Under the pieces are notes generated by a model. It was given only the letters and a program-made list of their open reading frames with translations, was not told the DNA's origin and ran no database searches. Positions 7,032-14,740 of a stretch of 64,000 bases of DNA are shown here, piece after piece. Numbering within the stretch: the first letter of the stretch is position 1; each line of letters starts with the position of its first letter. Origin of the DNA: Micromonospora coriariae. GTDB taxonomy: Bacteria; Actinomycetota; Actinomycetes; Mycobacteriales; Micromonosporaceae. The DNA lies in NCBI RefSeq assembly GCF_900091455.1, contig NZ_LT607412.1, positions 2,604,001-2,668,000 of the forward strand, in the 5' to 3' direction. Made by a program: the position numbers and the translations under genes.

Positions 7032-7610
7032 ATGCTGCTCTCCGACCGCGACCTGGTCTCCGAGATCAAGGCCGGCACGCTGGGCCTGGAGCCGTTCGAG
7101 CCCACCCTGGTCCAACCGTCCAGCATCGACGTACGACTCGACCGGCTGTTCCGGGTCTTCAACAACCATCTCTACACCCACATCGACCCGGCCATGCAGC
7201 AGGACGACCTCACCTCGGTCGTCGAGGTGCCCGACGGCGAGCCGTTCGTGCTGCACCCGGGCGAGTTCGTGCTCGCCTCGACGCTGGAGGTGATCTCGCT
7301 GGGCGACCAGCTCGCCGGCCGACTGGAGGGCAAGTCGAGCCTGGGCCGGCTCGGTCTGCTCACGCACTCCACCGCCGGGTTCATCGACCCGGGCTTCTCC
7401 GGGCACGTGACGCTGGAGCTGTCCAACGTGGCGAACCTGCCGATCACCCTCTGGCCGGGCATGAAGATCGGTCAGCTCTGCATCTTCCGGCTCTCCTCGC
7501 CGGCCGAGCACCCGTACGGCTCGGTGGTGTACGGCTCGCGCTACCAGGGTCAGCGTGGCCCGACCCCGAGCCGCGCCTGGCAGCACTGGCGCACCTGGCC
7601 CACCCGCTGA
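7032..7610 (+). CDS. dcd: dCTP deaminase
   Basis: 192 residues, the usual length. It deaminates dCTP to dUTP for thymidylate synthesis, and actinobacterial members are often bifunctional, also hydrolysing dUTP to dUMP. The hallmark segments are [45 protein letters not shown] (with the catalytic SS-GR region), [19 protein letters not shown] and the C-terminal lid [13 protein letters not shown]. The mechanistic Glu is in GHVTLELSN. Whether it is bifunctional cannot be read with certainty. It is monocistronic, with a bidirectional hairpin after the stop. The ribosome binding site is weak (GGTGGTCC). Confidence 0.95.
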   Translation: MLLSDRDLVSEIKAGTLGLEPFEPTLVQPSSIDVRLDRLFRVFNNHLYTHIDPAMQQDDLTSVVEVPDGEPFVLHPGEFVLASTLEVISLGDQLAGRLEGKSSLGRLGLLTHSTAGFIDPGFSGHVTLELSNVANLPITLWPGMKIGQLCIFRLSSPAEHPYGSVVYGSRYQGQRGPTPSRAWQHWRTWPTR

Positions 7611-7625
7611 GGCCGTAACGGCGAC

Positions 7626-7655
7626 GGGCCCGCCGCGAAGAATCGCGACGGGCCC
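7626..7655. terminator. Bidirectional terminator between dcd and the NlpC/P60 gene
   Basis: GGGCCCGCCGCGA (7626-7638), loop AGAA, TCGCGACGGGCCC (7643-7655): a 13-base stem with one mismatch between two convergent genes. Confidence 0.7.
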
Positions 7656-7670
7656 ATCGGTCACCCGGGA

Positions 7671-8711
7671 TCAGCCCGGGCGGCCGTAGCTGTGGATCGG
7701 GCCGTCGTCGACCTTCTTCATCTTGATCGGTTGACCGGCCTGCGAGGCGTGCACGACCCAGCCGTTGCCCACGTACATCCCGACGTGGTGGATGTCGCTG
7801 TAGTAGAAGACCAGGTCACCGGCACGTAGGTCGGCCCGGCTGACGTTCTTGGTCACCCGGCTCTGCTGGGCGGCGTTGTGCGGCAGCGACACACCGGCCT
7901 TGGCCCAGGCGGCCAGCATCAGCCCGGAGCAGTCGTACGAGTTCGGACCCTCGGCACCCCAGACGTACGGCTTGCCGATCTGCGCGCAGGCGAACTTGAC
8001 CGCCACGCCGGCGCCGCCGCCGGGGTAGCTGGCCGGGCAGGGCGCCGGACGCAGCGGGCCGCCGCCACCGTTGCCGTAGACCTTGAGGCGCAGCTTCTGC
8101 AGGCGGTCGATCTCGTCGTTGATCTGCTTCTTCTTGGCCGCCAACTGGGCCTCGGTCCGGGTCAGCTGGGCCACCATCTCGTCCAGTGGCGCCTTCTGCC
8201 GGGCCAACTCGTCACGCAGGTCGGCCACCTGCCGCACGTCCTGCTGCTGGTCGTGCGCGAACCGGTCGAGCATCTCGAGCTGCCCGACCAACTCGCTGGG
8301 CGACCGGCCACCCAGCACGGCGTTGACGGTGGAGACGTTCTCGCCCTTGTACGCGCGGACAGCCAGGGAGCTGACCTTGTCCATCGCAGCGTCGACCTGG
8401 CGCTCCAGCGGGGCGATCCGGGCCGCCAGAGCGTTGGCCTGCTTGCGCTTCGCGGCCAGGTCGGCCCGGGTGGCGTTGTGCCGTTCGATGATCGGTTCGA
8501 GCTTGTTCCAGTCGGCGTCGATCTGGCGCTCGATCTCGGCGACGGAGGGGTCGGCGTGGGCCGCCGTGGCGCTGCCGGTCAGGACGACGGCAACGCCGAC
8601 CAGGGCGGCGAGGGCGGTGGTGAAGCGGGACCAGCGTGGACGCGGCACGATCGACGTCAGGCCGGCTGACGCCGACCGTTCGGACGACGGCCGCGGGGCA
8701 TGGTGAGCCAC
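7671..8711 (-). CDS. Secreted NlpC/P60 peptidoglycan endopeptidase with coiled-coil region (RipA-like)
   Basis: 346 residues. An N-terminal signal anchor (FTTALAALVGVAVVLTGSAT) is followed by a long coiled-coil region at about 55-205 (SVAEIERQIDADWNKLEPII ... KKKQINDEIDRLQKLR), then a C40 domain at about 230-346. The catalytic Cys is in NSYDCSGLM, the catalytic His in DIHHVGMYVG, and the polar third residue follows in WVVHASQ. Such enzymes cleave the stem peptide (D-Glu/mDAP) and split cells; the coiled coil in RipA-type enzymes is regulatory. The GTG start lies 12 bases after an AAGGAG that forms the 3' edge of a c-di-AMP riboswitch. A paralogue lies at 11137-12144 without such a leader. Confidence 0.92.
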   Translation of the reverse strand: MAHHAPRPSSERSASAGLTSIVPRPRWSRFTTALAALVGVAVVLTGSATAAHADPSVAEIERQIDADWNKLEPIIERHNATRADLAAKRKQANALAARIAPLERQVDAAMDKVSSLAVRAYKGENVSTVNAVLGGRSPSELVGQLEMLDRFAHDQQQDVRQVADLRDELARQKAPLDEMVAQLTRTEAQLAAKKKQINDEIDRLQKLRLKVYGNGGGGPLRPAPCPASYPGGGAGVAVKFACAQIGKPYVWGAEGPNSYDCSGLMLAAWAKAGVSLPHNAAQQSRVTKNVSRADLRAGDLVFYYSDIHHVGMYVGNGWVVHASQAGQPIKMKKVDDGPIHSYGRPG

Positions 8712-8721
8712 CGGGTTCCGT

Positions 8722-8885
8722 ACTCCTTCTTCCTGACCGCCTACCGGGTTAGCTGACGGGTTCGGGCGGGAAGGTGGACGCCCTACCGCAGTGGCTGCGG
8801 ATTCACCCCGGGAAACCTGGGTCCCCGGCTCGCTCGGAAGCGATTCGGCGGTGTCGGTCCGTTACCGCCCGGCTGGGCGGAGCTG
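8722..8885 (-). promoter_or_regulatory. c-di-AMP riboswitch (ydaO/yuaA type) upstream of the NlpC/P60 gene
   Basis: On the minus strand the leader carries the conserved blocks of the ydaO class in the right order: CCCGGGGTGAATCCGCAG, TAGGGCGTCCACCTTCCCGC, CCGAACCCGTCAGCTAACCC and GGTAGGCGGTCAGGAAG, ending in the gene's AAGGAG. This class senses cyclic di-AMP and in actinobacteria often controls cell-wall hydrolase genes. Ligand binding usually turns expression off. The Shine-Dalgarno lies within or next to the closing stem, which suggests control of translation as well as transcription. The boundaries are approximate. Confidence 0.85.
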
Positions 8886-9090
8886 CTGTCGGCCCGACGA
8901 ATGACCAGAGTAGAGACGACCGTTACCGATCCGCAACCGGTGTGGCCGTGACACTCCGTACCGATTGCCGGGGGCGACGACCGCCGACGAAGGTTTCCTT
9001 CCACGAACGTCGACAGGTGGAAAGGTATTGACGCGAGCCCCGGGCGGGGCGAAGGTGGCCTCACTTCGCCCTTCAGATCTAGGGGGTTCG
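8886..9090. other. Intergenic leader of the amidase gene
   Basis: The divergent promoters of the riboswitch-controlled hydrolase and the amidase must lie here. The only structure seen is a hairpin with arms GGGCGAAG (9047-9054) and CTTCGCCC (9064-9071) about 20 bases before the amidase start. It may act on the amidase mRNA leader, but I cannot assign a class. Confidence 0.35.
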
Positions 9091-11073
9091 ATGCACCGTC
9101 CAACCCTGTCCACCGGCCGGCGCGCCCTGCTCGCCGCCACCGTGGTCGCCGCCGCGACCGCGGTTCCCCTACCCGCCGGCCCAGCCGTGGCCGCACCCAC
9201 CGCCGACCGCCAGCAGCAGTACGCCGCCGCGGCGACCGAGTACGGCGTACCGGCCGACGTGCTGCTCGGCGTCTCCTATCTGGAGTCGCGCTGGGACAGC
9301 AACGCCGGCACGCCGAGCACCAGCGGCGGCTACGGCCCGATGCACCTGACCGACGCCCGGCACGTGGCCGCCCTACCGGGGCGCGGCCACCACGACGCCG
9401 GCACCGAGGACCCGCGCGGCGACGACTCCCGCCCCGCACGGGAGATGGCACCCCGACCCACCGAGGATCCCGCGCCGCCCGCCGCCGCGTTGCAGACCGT
9501 GGACGCCGCCGCCGCACTGACCGGCGCCGCCCCCGAGTCGCTGCGCACCGACCCGAGGGTCAACATCCGTGGCGGCGCGGCACTGCTGGCCTCGTACCAG
9601 CGGGAACTGGGCGCGCCGGTGGGCGCCGGCACCGACCCGGCAGCCTGGTACGGCGCTGTGGCCCGCTACGCCGGCGCGGACAGCGCGGACGCCGCGGCGG
9701 CCTTCGCCGACGAGGTGTTCACGACCATCGGCACCGGTGAGTCCCGGGTGACCGACGACGGCCAGCGGATCACGCTGCCGGCCCGGGCGATCCAACCGCA
9801 GCGCTCCTGGCTGGACCGCCTCGGGCTGCGCCGGCTCGCCCGCCCGGACGGGCTGGAGTGCCCCCGGACCATCTCCTGCGAGTGGATCCCGGCGCCGTAC
9901 GAGGCGTTCGGCGCCGGGGACTACGGCAACCACGACCTCTCCGACCGACCCGGCCGGCAGAAGATCGAGTACATCGTCATCCACGACACCGAGGCGAGCT
10001 GGGCGACCACGCTGCAACTCGTCCAGGACCCCACCTACGTGAGCTGGCACTACTCGCTGCGCTCGGTGGACGGGCACATCGCCCAGCACGTGAAGACCAA
10101 GGACGTCGGCTGGCACGCCGGCAACTGGTACGTCAACGCCAAGTCGATCGGGCTGGAGCACGAGGGCTTCGCCGCGCAGGGCACCTGGTACACCGAGGCG
10201 ATGTACCGGACCTCCGCCAAACTGGTCCGGCACCTCGCCCTGCGGCTGGGGATCCCGCTGGACCGCCAGCACATCATCGGCCACGACAACGTGTCCGGCA
10301 CAGTCGCCTCCACCGTGCGCGGGATGCACTGGGACCCGGGCCCGTACTGGGACTGGACGCACTACTTCACGCTGCTGCACGCGCCGCGGCTGGACACCGG
10401 CACTCCGGCCACCGGACTGGTCCGGATCGACCCGGACTACGCCACCAACCAGCCGGCGTTCACCGGCTGTGTCACCGCCGGTGTGCCGTGCGCGCCGCGC
10501 GGCTCGTCGTCGGTGGTGCTGCGCAGCGCGCCGTCCGCGGACGCGCCGTTGGTCAACGACATCGCACTGCGCCCCGACGGCACCCCTAACACGATGGAGG
10601 TGTCGGACCACGGCGCCCGGGCCTCCGCCGGCCAGACGTACGCTCTCGCCGGTCGGCAGGGGGACTGGACGGCGATCTGGTATCTCGGGCAGCGCGCCTG
10701 GTTCCACAACCCGGCATCCGCGCCCACCGCCAGCTGGACCGTCGGCGTGGTGGCCACCCCGAAGCCCGGACGGGCCACCATCCCGGTGTACGGGCGGGCG
10801 TACCCGGAGGAGGCCGCGTACCCGGCCGGAGTGCCCTACCAGCCGATCTCGCCGCTCCAGTACACCCTGGCGGCCGGCCAGCGGTACGCCGTGGGCGCGG
10901 TGTTGCCGGGCGAGTACTACCGGGCCACCACGTTCGACGGCTCCTCGCCGGGCGACTGGACGGTCATCCGCGGCCAGAACCGGTACGCGCAGATCCAGTT
11001 CGGTCACCGGATCATGTACGTCGACCTCGCCGACGTGCAGCTCCTGCCGTCCCCGGTGGGCGCACCCCGCTGA
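9091..11073 (+). CDS. Secreted N-acetylmuramoyl-L-alanine amidase with an N-terminal lysozyme-like region
   Basis: 660 residues. The signal peptide is RRALLAATVVAAATAVPLPA (cleavage near AVAA). Residues about 40-240 look like a transglycosylase/goose-lysozyme type region (EYGVPADVLLGVSYLESRWD with Glu65; GGYGPMHLTDARH). Residues about 310-460 form an Amidase_2/PGRP domain: KIEYIVIHDTEASW, HYSLRSVDGHIAQHV, WHAGNWYVNAKSIGLEHEGF and HIIGHDNVSG carry the zinc ligands and catalytic residues. The C-terminal 190 residues include SH3-like segments (LRSAPSADAPLVNDIAL; WTAIWYLGQRAWFHNPA), probably wall-binding. It would cleave the MurNAc-L-Ala bond. The ATG at 9091 follows GGGGG. A strong terminator follows. 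Confidence 0.88.
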   Translation: MHRPTLSTGRRALLAATVVAAATAVPLPAGPAVAAPTADRQQQYAAAATEYGVPADVLLGVSYLESRWDSNAGTPSTSGGYGPMHLTDARHVAALPGRGHHDAGTEDPRGDDSRPAREMAPRPTEDPAPPAAALQTVDAAAALTGAAPESLRTDPRVNIRGGAALLASYQRELGAPVGAGTDPAAWYGAVARYAGADSADAAAAFADEVFTTIGTGESRVTDDGQRITLPARAIQPQRSWLDRLGLRRLARPDGLECPRTISCEWIPAPYEAFGAGDYGNHDLSDRPGRQKIEYIVIHDTEASWATTLQLVQDPTYVSWHYSLRSVDGHIAQHVKTKDVGWHAGNWYVNAKSIGLEHEGFAAQGTWYTEAMYRTSAKLVRHLALRLGIPLDRQHIIGHDNVSGTVASTVRGMHWDPGPYWDWTHYFTLLHAPRLDTGTPATGLVRIDPDYATNQPAFTGCVTAGVPCAPRGSSSVVLRSAPSADAPLVNDIALRPDGTPNTMEVSDHGARASAGQTYALAGRQGDWTAIWYLGQRAWFHNPASAPTASWTVGVVATPKPGRATIPVYGRAYPEEAAYPAGVPYQPISPLQYTLAAGQRYAVGAVLPGEYYRATTFDGSSPGDWTVIRGQNRYAQIQFGHRIMYVDLADVQLLPSPVGAPR

Positions 11074-11087
11074 ACCGTTGAACGGCA

Positions 11088-11119
11088 CGAGGCCCCCGGT
11101 CGTTCGACCGGGGGCCTCG
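11088..11119. terminator. Terminator between amidase and second NlpC/P60 gene
   Basis: CGAGGCCCCCGGTC (11088-11101), loop GTTC, GACCGGGGGCCTCG (11106-11119): a perfect 14-base stem between convergent genes. Confidence 0.8.
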
Positions 11120-11136
11120 TCGTGACTGCTGCTGGA

Positions 11137-12144
11137 TCAGCCGGGTCTGCGGAACCCGGCGACCGGCATGTAGTTGATGCTGGCCACCTGCACCGGCTTG
11201 CCGGCGCGTGGCGCGTGCACCATCTTGTCGTTACCCAGATACAGGCCGACATGGTGCAGGTCGCTGAAGAAGAAGACCAGGTCACCGGGGCGGGCGTCGG
11301 CCCGCGAGATGGCCTTGCCCTCGTGCCACTGGTCACCCGTGTGGTGGGTCAGGCTGATCCCGGCCGCCTTGTAGGCGTACTGGGTCAGGCCCGAGCAGTC
11401 GAACGAGTTCGGGCCGGTGGCGCCCCAGACGTAGGGATCGCCGACCTGCTGGCAGGCGGTCTTGATCGCCTTCTGGGCGGCCGCGTTGGCCACCCCGTTG
11501 ATGGTCGGGCAGCCCTCGGTCTTGATCGTCGTCTTCGGCAGCGAGGCCTCGAGACGCTTGATCTCGCCGTCGATCTGCTTCTTCTTCGCCGCCAGCTCGT
11601 TCTGCTGCTTGGTCTGGGTGGCGATCAGCGCGTCCAGCTTCTGCTTCTGGCCGTCGTACTTGGCCCGTACGGCCAGCACGCCCTCGACCTCCTTGCGCTC
11701 CCGCGCGGCCAGCCGGTCCAGGACCGTGAGCTGCTCGGTGAGCGTGTCCGGCTTGGCGCTGACCAGCAACGCGCCGATGTCGTGGGAGGGACCCGACATG
11801 TAGTACCGGGAGGCGAGGTCACCGACCCGGTTGAGCGCCAGCTCGCTCTGCAGCGCCAGCGGCTCGATCTTCTTCTGCAGTTCGGATGACTTCTTCCGGT
11901 TGGCCTTCAGCTGCGACCGCACCTTGTTGTACTGCTCGATGGTGGGCTCCAACTGCTCCCACTGCTTGTCGATCTGCGCCTCGATCTCGTCGACCGAGGG
12001 CGCGGCCTGCACGGGCGCGGAGAGCACGCCGGCGCCGACCGCGGCGGCGGCGACCAGGACGAGTAGACGGTGGGCGACCCGGCGCAGACCGCCCGGCCGA
12101 GCGGGCAGTCCCGGGGCGTGACGATGAGGGGGCATGGTTGCCAC
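11137..12144 (-). CDS. Secreted NlpC/P60 peptidoglycan endopeptidase, second paralogue
   Basis: 335 residues with the same plan as the paralogue at 7671-8711: signal peptide (LLVLVAAAAVGAGVLSAPVQ), coiled coil at about 50-205 (SVDEIEAQIDKQWEQLEPTI ... AAKKKQIDGEIKRLEASL) and a C40 domain with NSFDCSGLTQ (Cys), DLHHVGLYLG (His) and KMVHAPR. The start is set at GTG 12144 because AAAGGAG lies 9 bases upstream; ATG 12135 would be 18 bases from it. No ydaO-type leader is present. It is probably secreted by Sec and acts on stem peptides during division or growth. Confidence 0.9.
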   Translation of the reverse strand: MATMPPHRHAPGLPARPGGLRRVAHRLLVLVAAAAVGAGVLSAPVQAAPSVDEIEAQIDKQWEQLEPTIEQYNKVRSQLKANRKKSSELQKKIEPLALQSELALNRVGDLASRYYMSGPSHDIGALLVSAKPDTLTEQLTVLDRLAARERKEVEGVLAVRAKYDGQKQKLDALIATQTKQQNELAAKKKQIDGEIKRLEASLPKTTIKTEGCPTINGVANAAAQKAIKTACQQVGDPYVWGATGPNSFDCSGLTQYAYKAAGISLTHHTGDQWHEGKAISRADARPGDLVFFFSDLHHVGLYLGNDKMVHAPRAGKPVQVASINYMPVAGFRRPG

Positions 12145-12317
12145 CGGCACCGACTCCTTTGCAACCGACCGCCGGGCGCCTCGCGTGAGGGAAGGGCCGA
12201 GGCAGACGACCCACAGCGGTCGGTGCCCCACATTAGGGAAGCGCAGCACCGGAATCAAGGCGGGAGGCGTCACCGTCACTGTCACGCAACCGCTTGCACA
12301 CCAAGGGTATTGGCCCG

Positions 12318-13319
12318 TCACCCAACTATCGCGGTCAATACGTCGTCGAGCGTGACCACACCGAGCGGGCGCCGGCCGTCGCTGACCAGCACCATGTGCC
12401 TCCGCTCGCGGCGCATGGCCAGCAGCAGGTCGGCGAGCGTACGCTCCGGCGGCACCACCGCCAGCGGCCGGTAGACCTCCGCCGGCACCGGTGCCCGGCG
12501 GGCATGCCCCGAGTACCCGAGCACGTCCTTGACGTGCACGAAACCGAGCACCCGCCGGGTGGACCGCTGCACCACCGGGAACCGGGACCGGCCGGTGCGG
12601 GTCGCCAGCACCTCCAGCGACGCGGGCGAGACGTCCTCGGCCACCGTCACGACCGTCGACCACGGCTGCCACGCGTCCGCGGCGGTCCGGGTGTGCAGGG
12701 CCAGGGCGCCGGTGATCCGGGCGTGCTGCTCCGCGTCGAGCAGCCCCTCGGTGCGCGCCTGGGAGACCAGCCCCGCCAACTCCTCCGCGGTGAAGACCGT
12801 CTTCACCGCCTCGGACGCCTCGACCCGCCAGACCGCGAGGACCCGCCGGGCCGCCCACTTCATCGCCAGCAGCAGCGGCTTGGTGGCCACGCAGAACGCC
12901 AGCATGGCCGGACCGAGCCAGAGCGCGGAGAGTTCCGGACCGGCCAGCGTGATGTTCTTCGGCACCATCTCGCCGACCACCGTGTGCAGGAAGACCACCA
13001 CGCCCAACGCCAGCACGAACGCCACCGGGTGCACCGCCCGCTCGGGCAGGCCGGCCGCGTGGAACGGCGACTCCAACAGGTGGGCCAGCGCGGGCTCGGC
13101 GATCGCACCGAGACCCAGGGAGCAGACCGTGATGCCGAGCTGCGCCCCAGCGATCATCAGGGGGATCTGGTTCATCGCCGACAGCGCCCAGCGGGCCCGC
13201 TTCGAGCCGGCGGCCAGCGGCTCGATCACCGTCCGCCGGGACGCGATGAGCGCGAACTCGCTACCCACGAAGAACCCGTTGCCGAGCAGCAGCAGCACGG
13301 TCACCAGCAGCTCAGGCAT
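12318..13319 (-). CDS. CNNM/CBS-domain membrane protein (HlyC/CorC family)
   Basis: 333 residues. The N-terminal DUF21/CNNM transmembrane domain spans about 1-165 (VTVLLLLGNGFFVGSEFALI; GAQLGITVCSLGLGAIAEP; FLHTVVGEMVPKNI) and is followed by a pair of CBS motifs (STRRVLGFVHVKDVLGY; RPLGVVTLDDVLTAIVG). It lacks the CorC_HlyC C-terminal domain that its upstream partner has. Family members act in magnesium/divalent cation transport or efflux, with CBS domains sensing ATP/Mg. Its ATG overlaps the stop of the upstream CNNM gene by 8 bases, so the two are translationally coupled and may form a heterodimer. Confidence 0.9.
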   Translation of the reverse strand: MPELLVTVLLLLGNGFFVGSEFALIASRRTVIEPLAAGSKRARWALSAMNQIPLMIAGAQLGITVCSLGLGAIAEPALAHLLESPFHAAGLPERAVHPVAFVLALGVVVFLHTVVGEMVPKNITLAGPELSALWLGPAMLAFCVATKPLLLAMKWAARRVLAVWRVEASEAVKTVFTAEELAGLVSQARTEGLLDAEQHARITGALALHTRTAADAWQPWSTVVTVAEDVSPASLEVLATRTGRSRFPVVQRSTRRVLGFVHVKDVLGYSGHARRAPVPAEVYRPLAVVPPERTLADLLLAMRRERRHMVLVSDGRRPLGVVTLDDVLTAIVG

Positions 13320-14682
13320 CGTCGTCCGGTTCCGCCGGGCGCAGCACCCGGACCTGCTCGATCCGGTGCCGTTCCACCTCCACCACTGTGAACTCCCAGC
13401 CGCCGGCCTCGACCGTCTCGCCGGCCAGCGGGATGTGCCCGAGCCGGGCCATCAGGTAGCCGGCCAGCGTCTCGTACGGCCCCTCGGGCAGCCGGAAGCC
13501 GGTCTGCTCGGCCAGCTCGTCGGAGCGCAGCACCCCGTCGACCAGCACGGTGCGCTCCCCGCCCGGCACGGTCAACTCGACCGGGCCGGCGTCGTCCACG
13601 CTGGCCGGATCGAACTCGTCGGCGATCTCCCCGACCAGCTCCTCGACCAGGTCCTCGATGGTCACCACGCCGTCCGTGCCGCCGTACTCGTCGACCACGA
13701 TGGCCAGGTCGGCCCCGGCGGCCTTCAGCGCGGCAAGCACGCCGTCCAGGTCCAGGCTCTCCGGCACGTACACCGGCTCGCGGGCCACCGAGCCGACAGT
13801 GGTCGACGCCCGGGCGGCCAGTGGAACCCCGAGCGCGTCCGGCACCCCCGCCACACCGGTGACCAGGTCCAGGGTCTCCTCGTACACCGGGAACCGGGTC
13901 CGCCCGGTCTCCCGGGACAGCTCCAGCAACTCGGCCACCGTGGCCGTGGCGCGCAGCGCCACCACGTCCACCCGGGGGGTCATCGCCTCCGCCGCCCGCT
14001 TGTCGCCGAAGCGGATGGTGCGGCGCAGCAGCATCGCGGTGTCCGTCGGCAGTGCCCCCGCCCGGGCGGAGATGGCCGCCAGCAGGCCCAGCTCCTCCGG
14101 TGATCGGGCGCTCCGAAGCTCCTCCTGCGGCTCCACCCCGAGCGCCCGGACGAGCCGGTTCGCCGAACCGTTGAGCCCCCGGATCACCCAGCCGAACGTC
14201 CGGGAGAAGGAGTGCATGGGGCCGGCGGTCGCCAGCGCGGCCGGCATCGGCCGGGCCAGCGCCGCGTTCTTGGGTACCAGTTCGCCGAAGAGCATGGAGA
14301 TCAGAGTCGCCAGGGCCAGCGCCAGGAACGGGGTGAACCGCTCCGTGCTGTCCCCGGCCACCGGGCGCAGCAGCGGGGTGAAGACGCGGGCCAGGGCCGG
14401 CTCGGCCAGGTAGCCCGTGAGCAGCGCGGTGATGGTGATGCCGAGCTGCGCCCCGGAGAGCTGGAAGGAGAGCTCGCGCAGCGCTGTGCGTACCGTCAGG
14501 GCGGCCTCGTCGCCGGCGGCGGCCCGGCGGTCGATCTCCGCGCGATCGACCGTGACCAGGGCGAACTCGGCCGCGACGAAGAACGCGTTGCCGGCGGTCA
14601 GCGCAGCGAAGCCGACCAGGGGCAGCAGCGTGGCCAGGACAATCCCGTCGATGTTCGCCTCACCTCGGCGAGATTGTGCCAC
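13312..14682 (-). CDS. CNNM/CBS/CorC_HlyC membrane protein (hemolysin family)
   Basis: 456 residues. A CNNM transmembrane domain (GNAFFVAAEFALVTVDRAEI; SGAQLGITITALLTGYLAEP; MLFGELVPKNAALARP) is followed by two CBS domains (TPRVDVVALRATATVAELLE; DLAIVVDEYGGTDGVVTIED) and a C-terminal CorC_HlyC domain (VLVDGVLRSDELAEQTGFRL ... WEFTVVEVERHRIEQVRVLR). The motif DEYGGTDGVVT is diagnostic. The family is linked to Mg2+/Co2+ homeostasis and not to haemolysis in most cases. The GTG start at 14682 is uncertain, since no ribosome binding site is clear. It is the first gene of the two-gene CNNM operon. Confidence 0.92.
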   Translation of the reverse strand: MAQSRRGEANIDGIVLATLLPLVGFAALTAGNAFFVAAEFALVTVDRAEIDRRAAAGDEAALTVRTALRELSFQLSGAQLGITITALLTGYLAEPALARVFTPLLRPVAGDSTERFTPFLALALATLISMLFGELVPKNAALARPMPAALATAGPMHSFSRTFGWVIRGLNGSANRLVRALGVEPQEELRSARSPEELGLLAAISARAGALPTDTAMLLRRTIRFGDKRAAEAMTPRVDVVALRATATVAELLELSRETGRTRFPVYEETLDLVTGVAGVPDALGVPLAARASTTVGSVAREPVYVPESLDLDGVLAALKAAGADLAIVVDEYGGTDGVVTIEDLVEELVGEIADEFDPASVDDAGPVELTVPGGERTVLVDGVLRSDELAEQTGFRLPEGPYETLAGYLMARLGHIPLAGETVEAGGWEFTVVEVERHRIEQVRVLRPAEPDDDA

Positions 14683-14740
14683 GGCGGGTGCCCGGCCACC
14701 GGCCGGGACGGCCGGCCGGTGGCTCTGTGCGGTACGCGGC

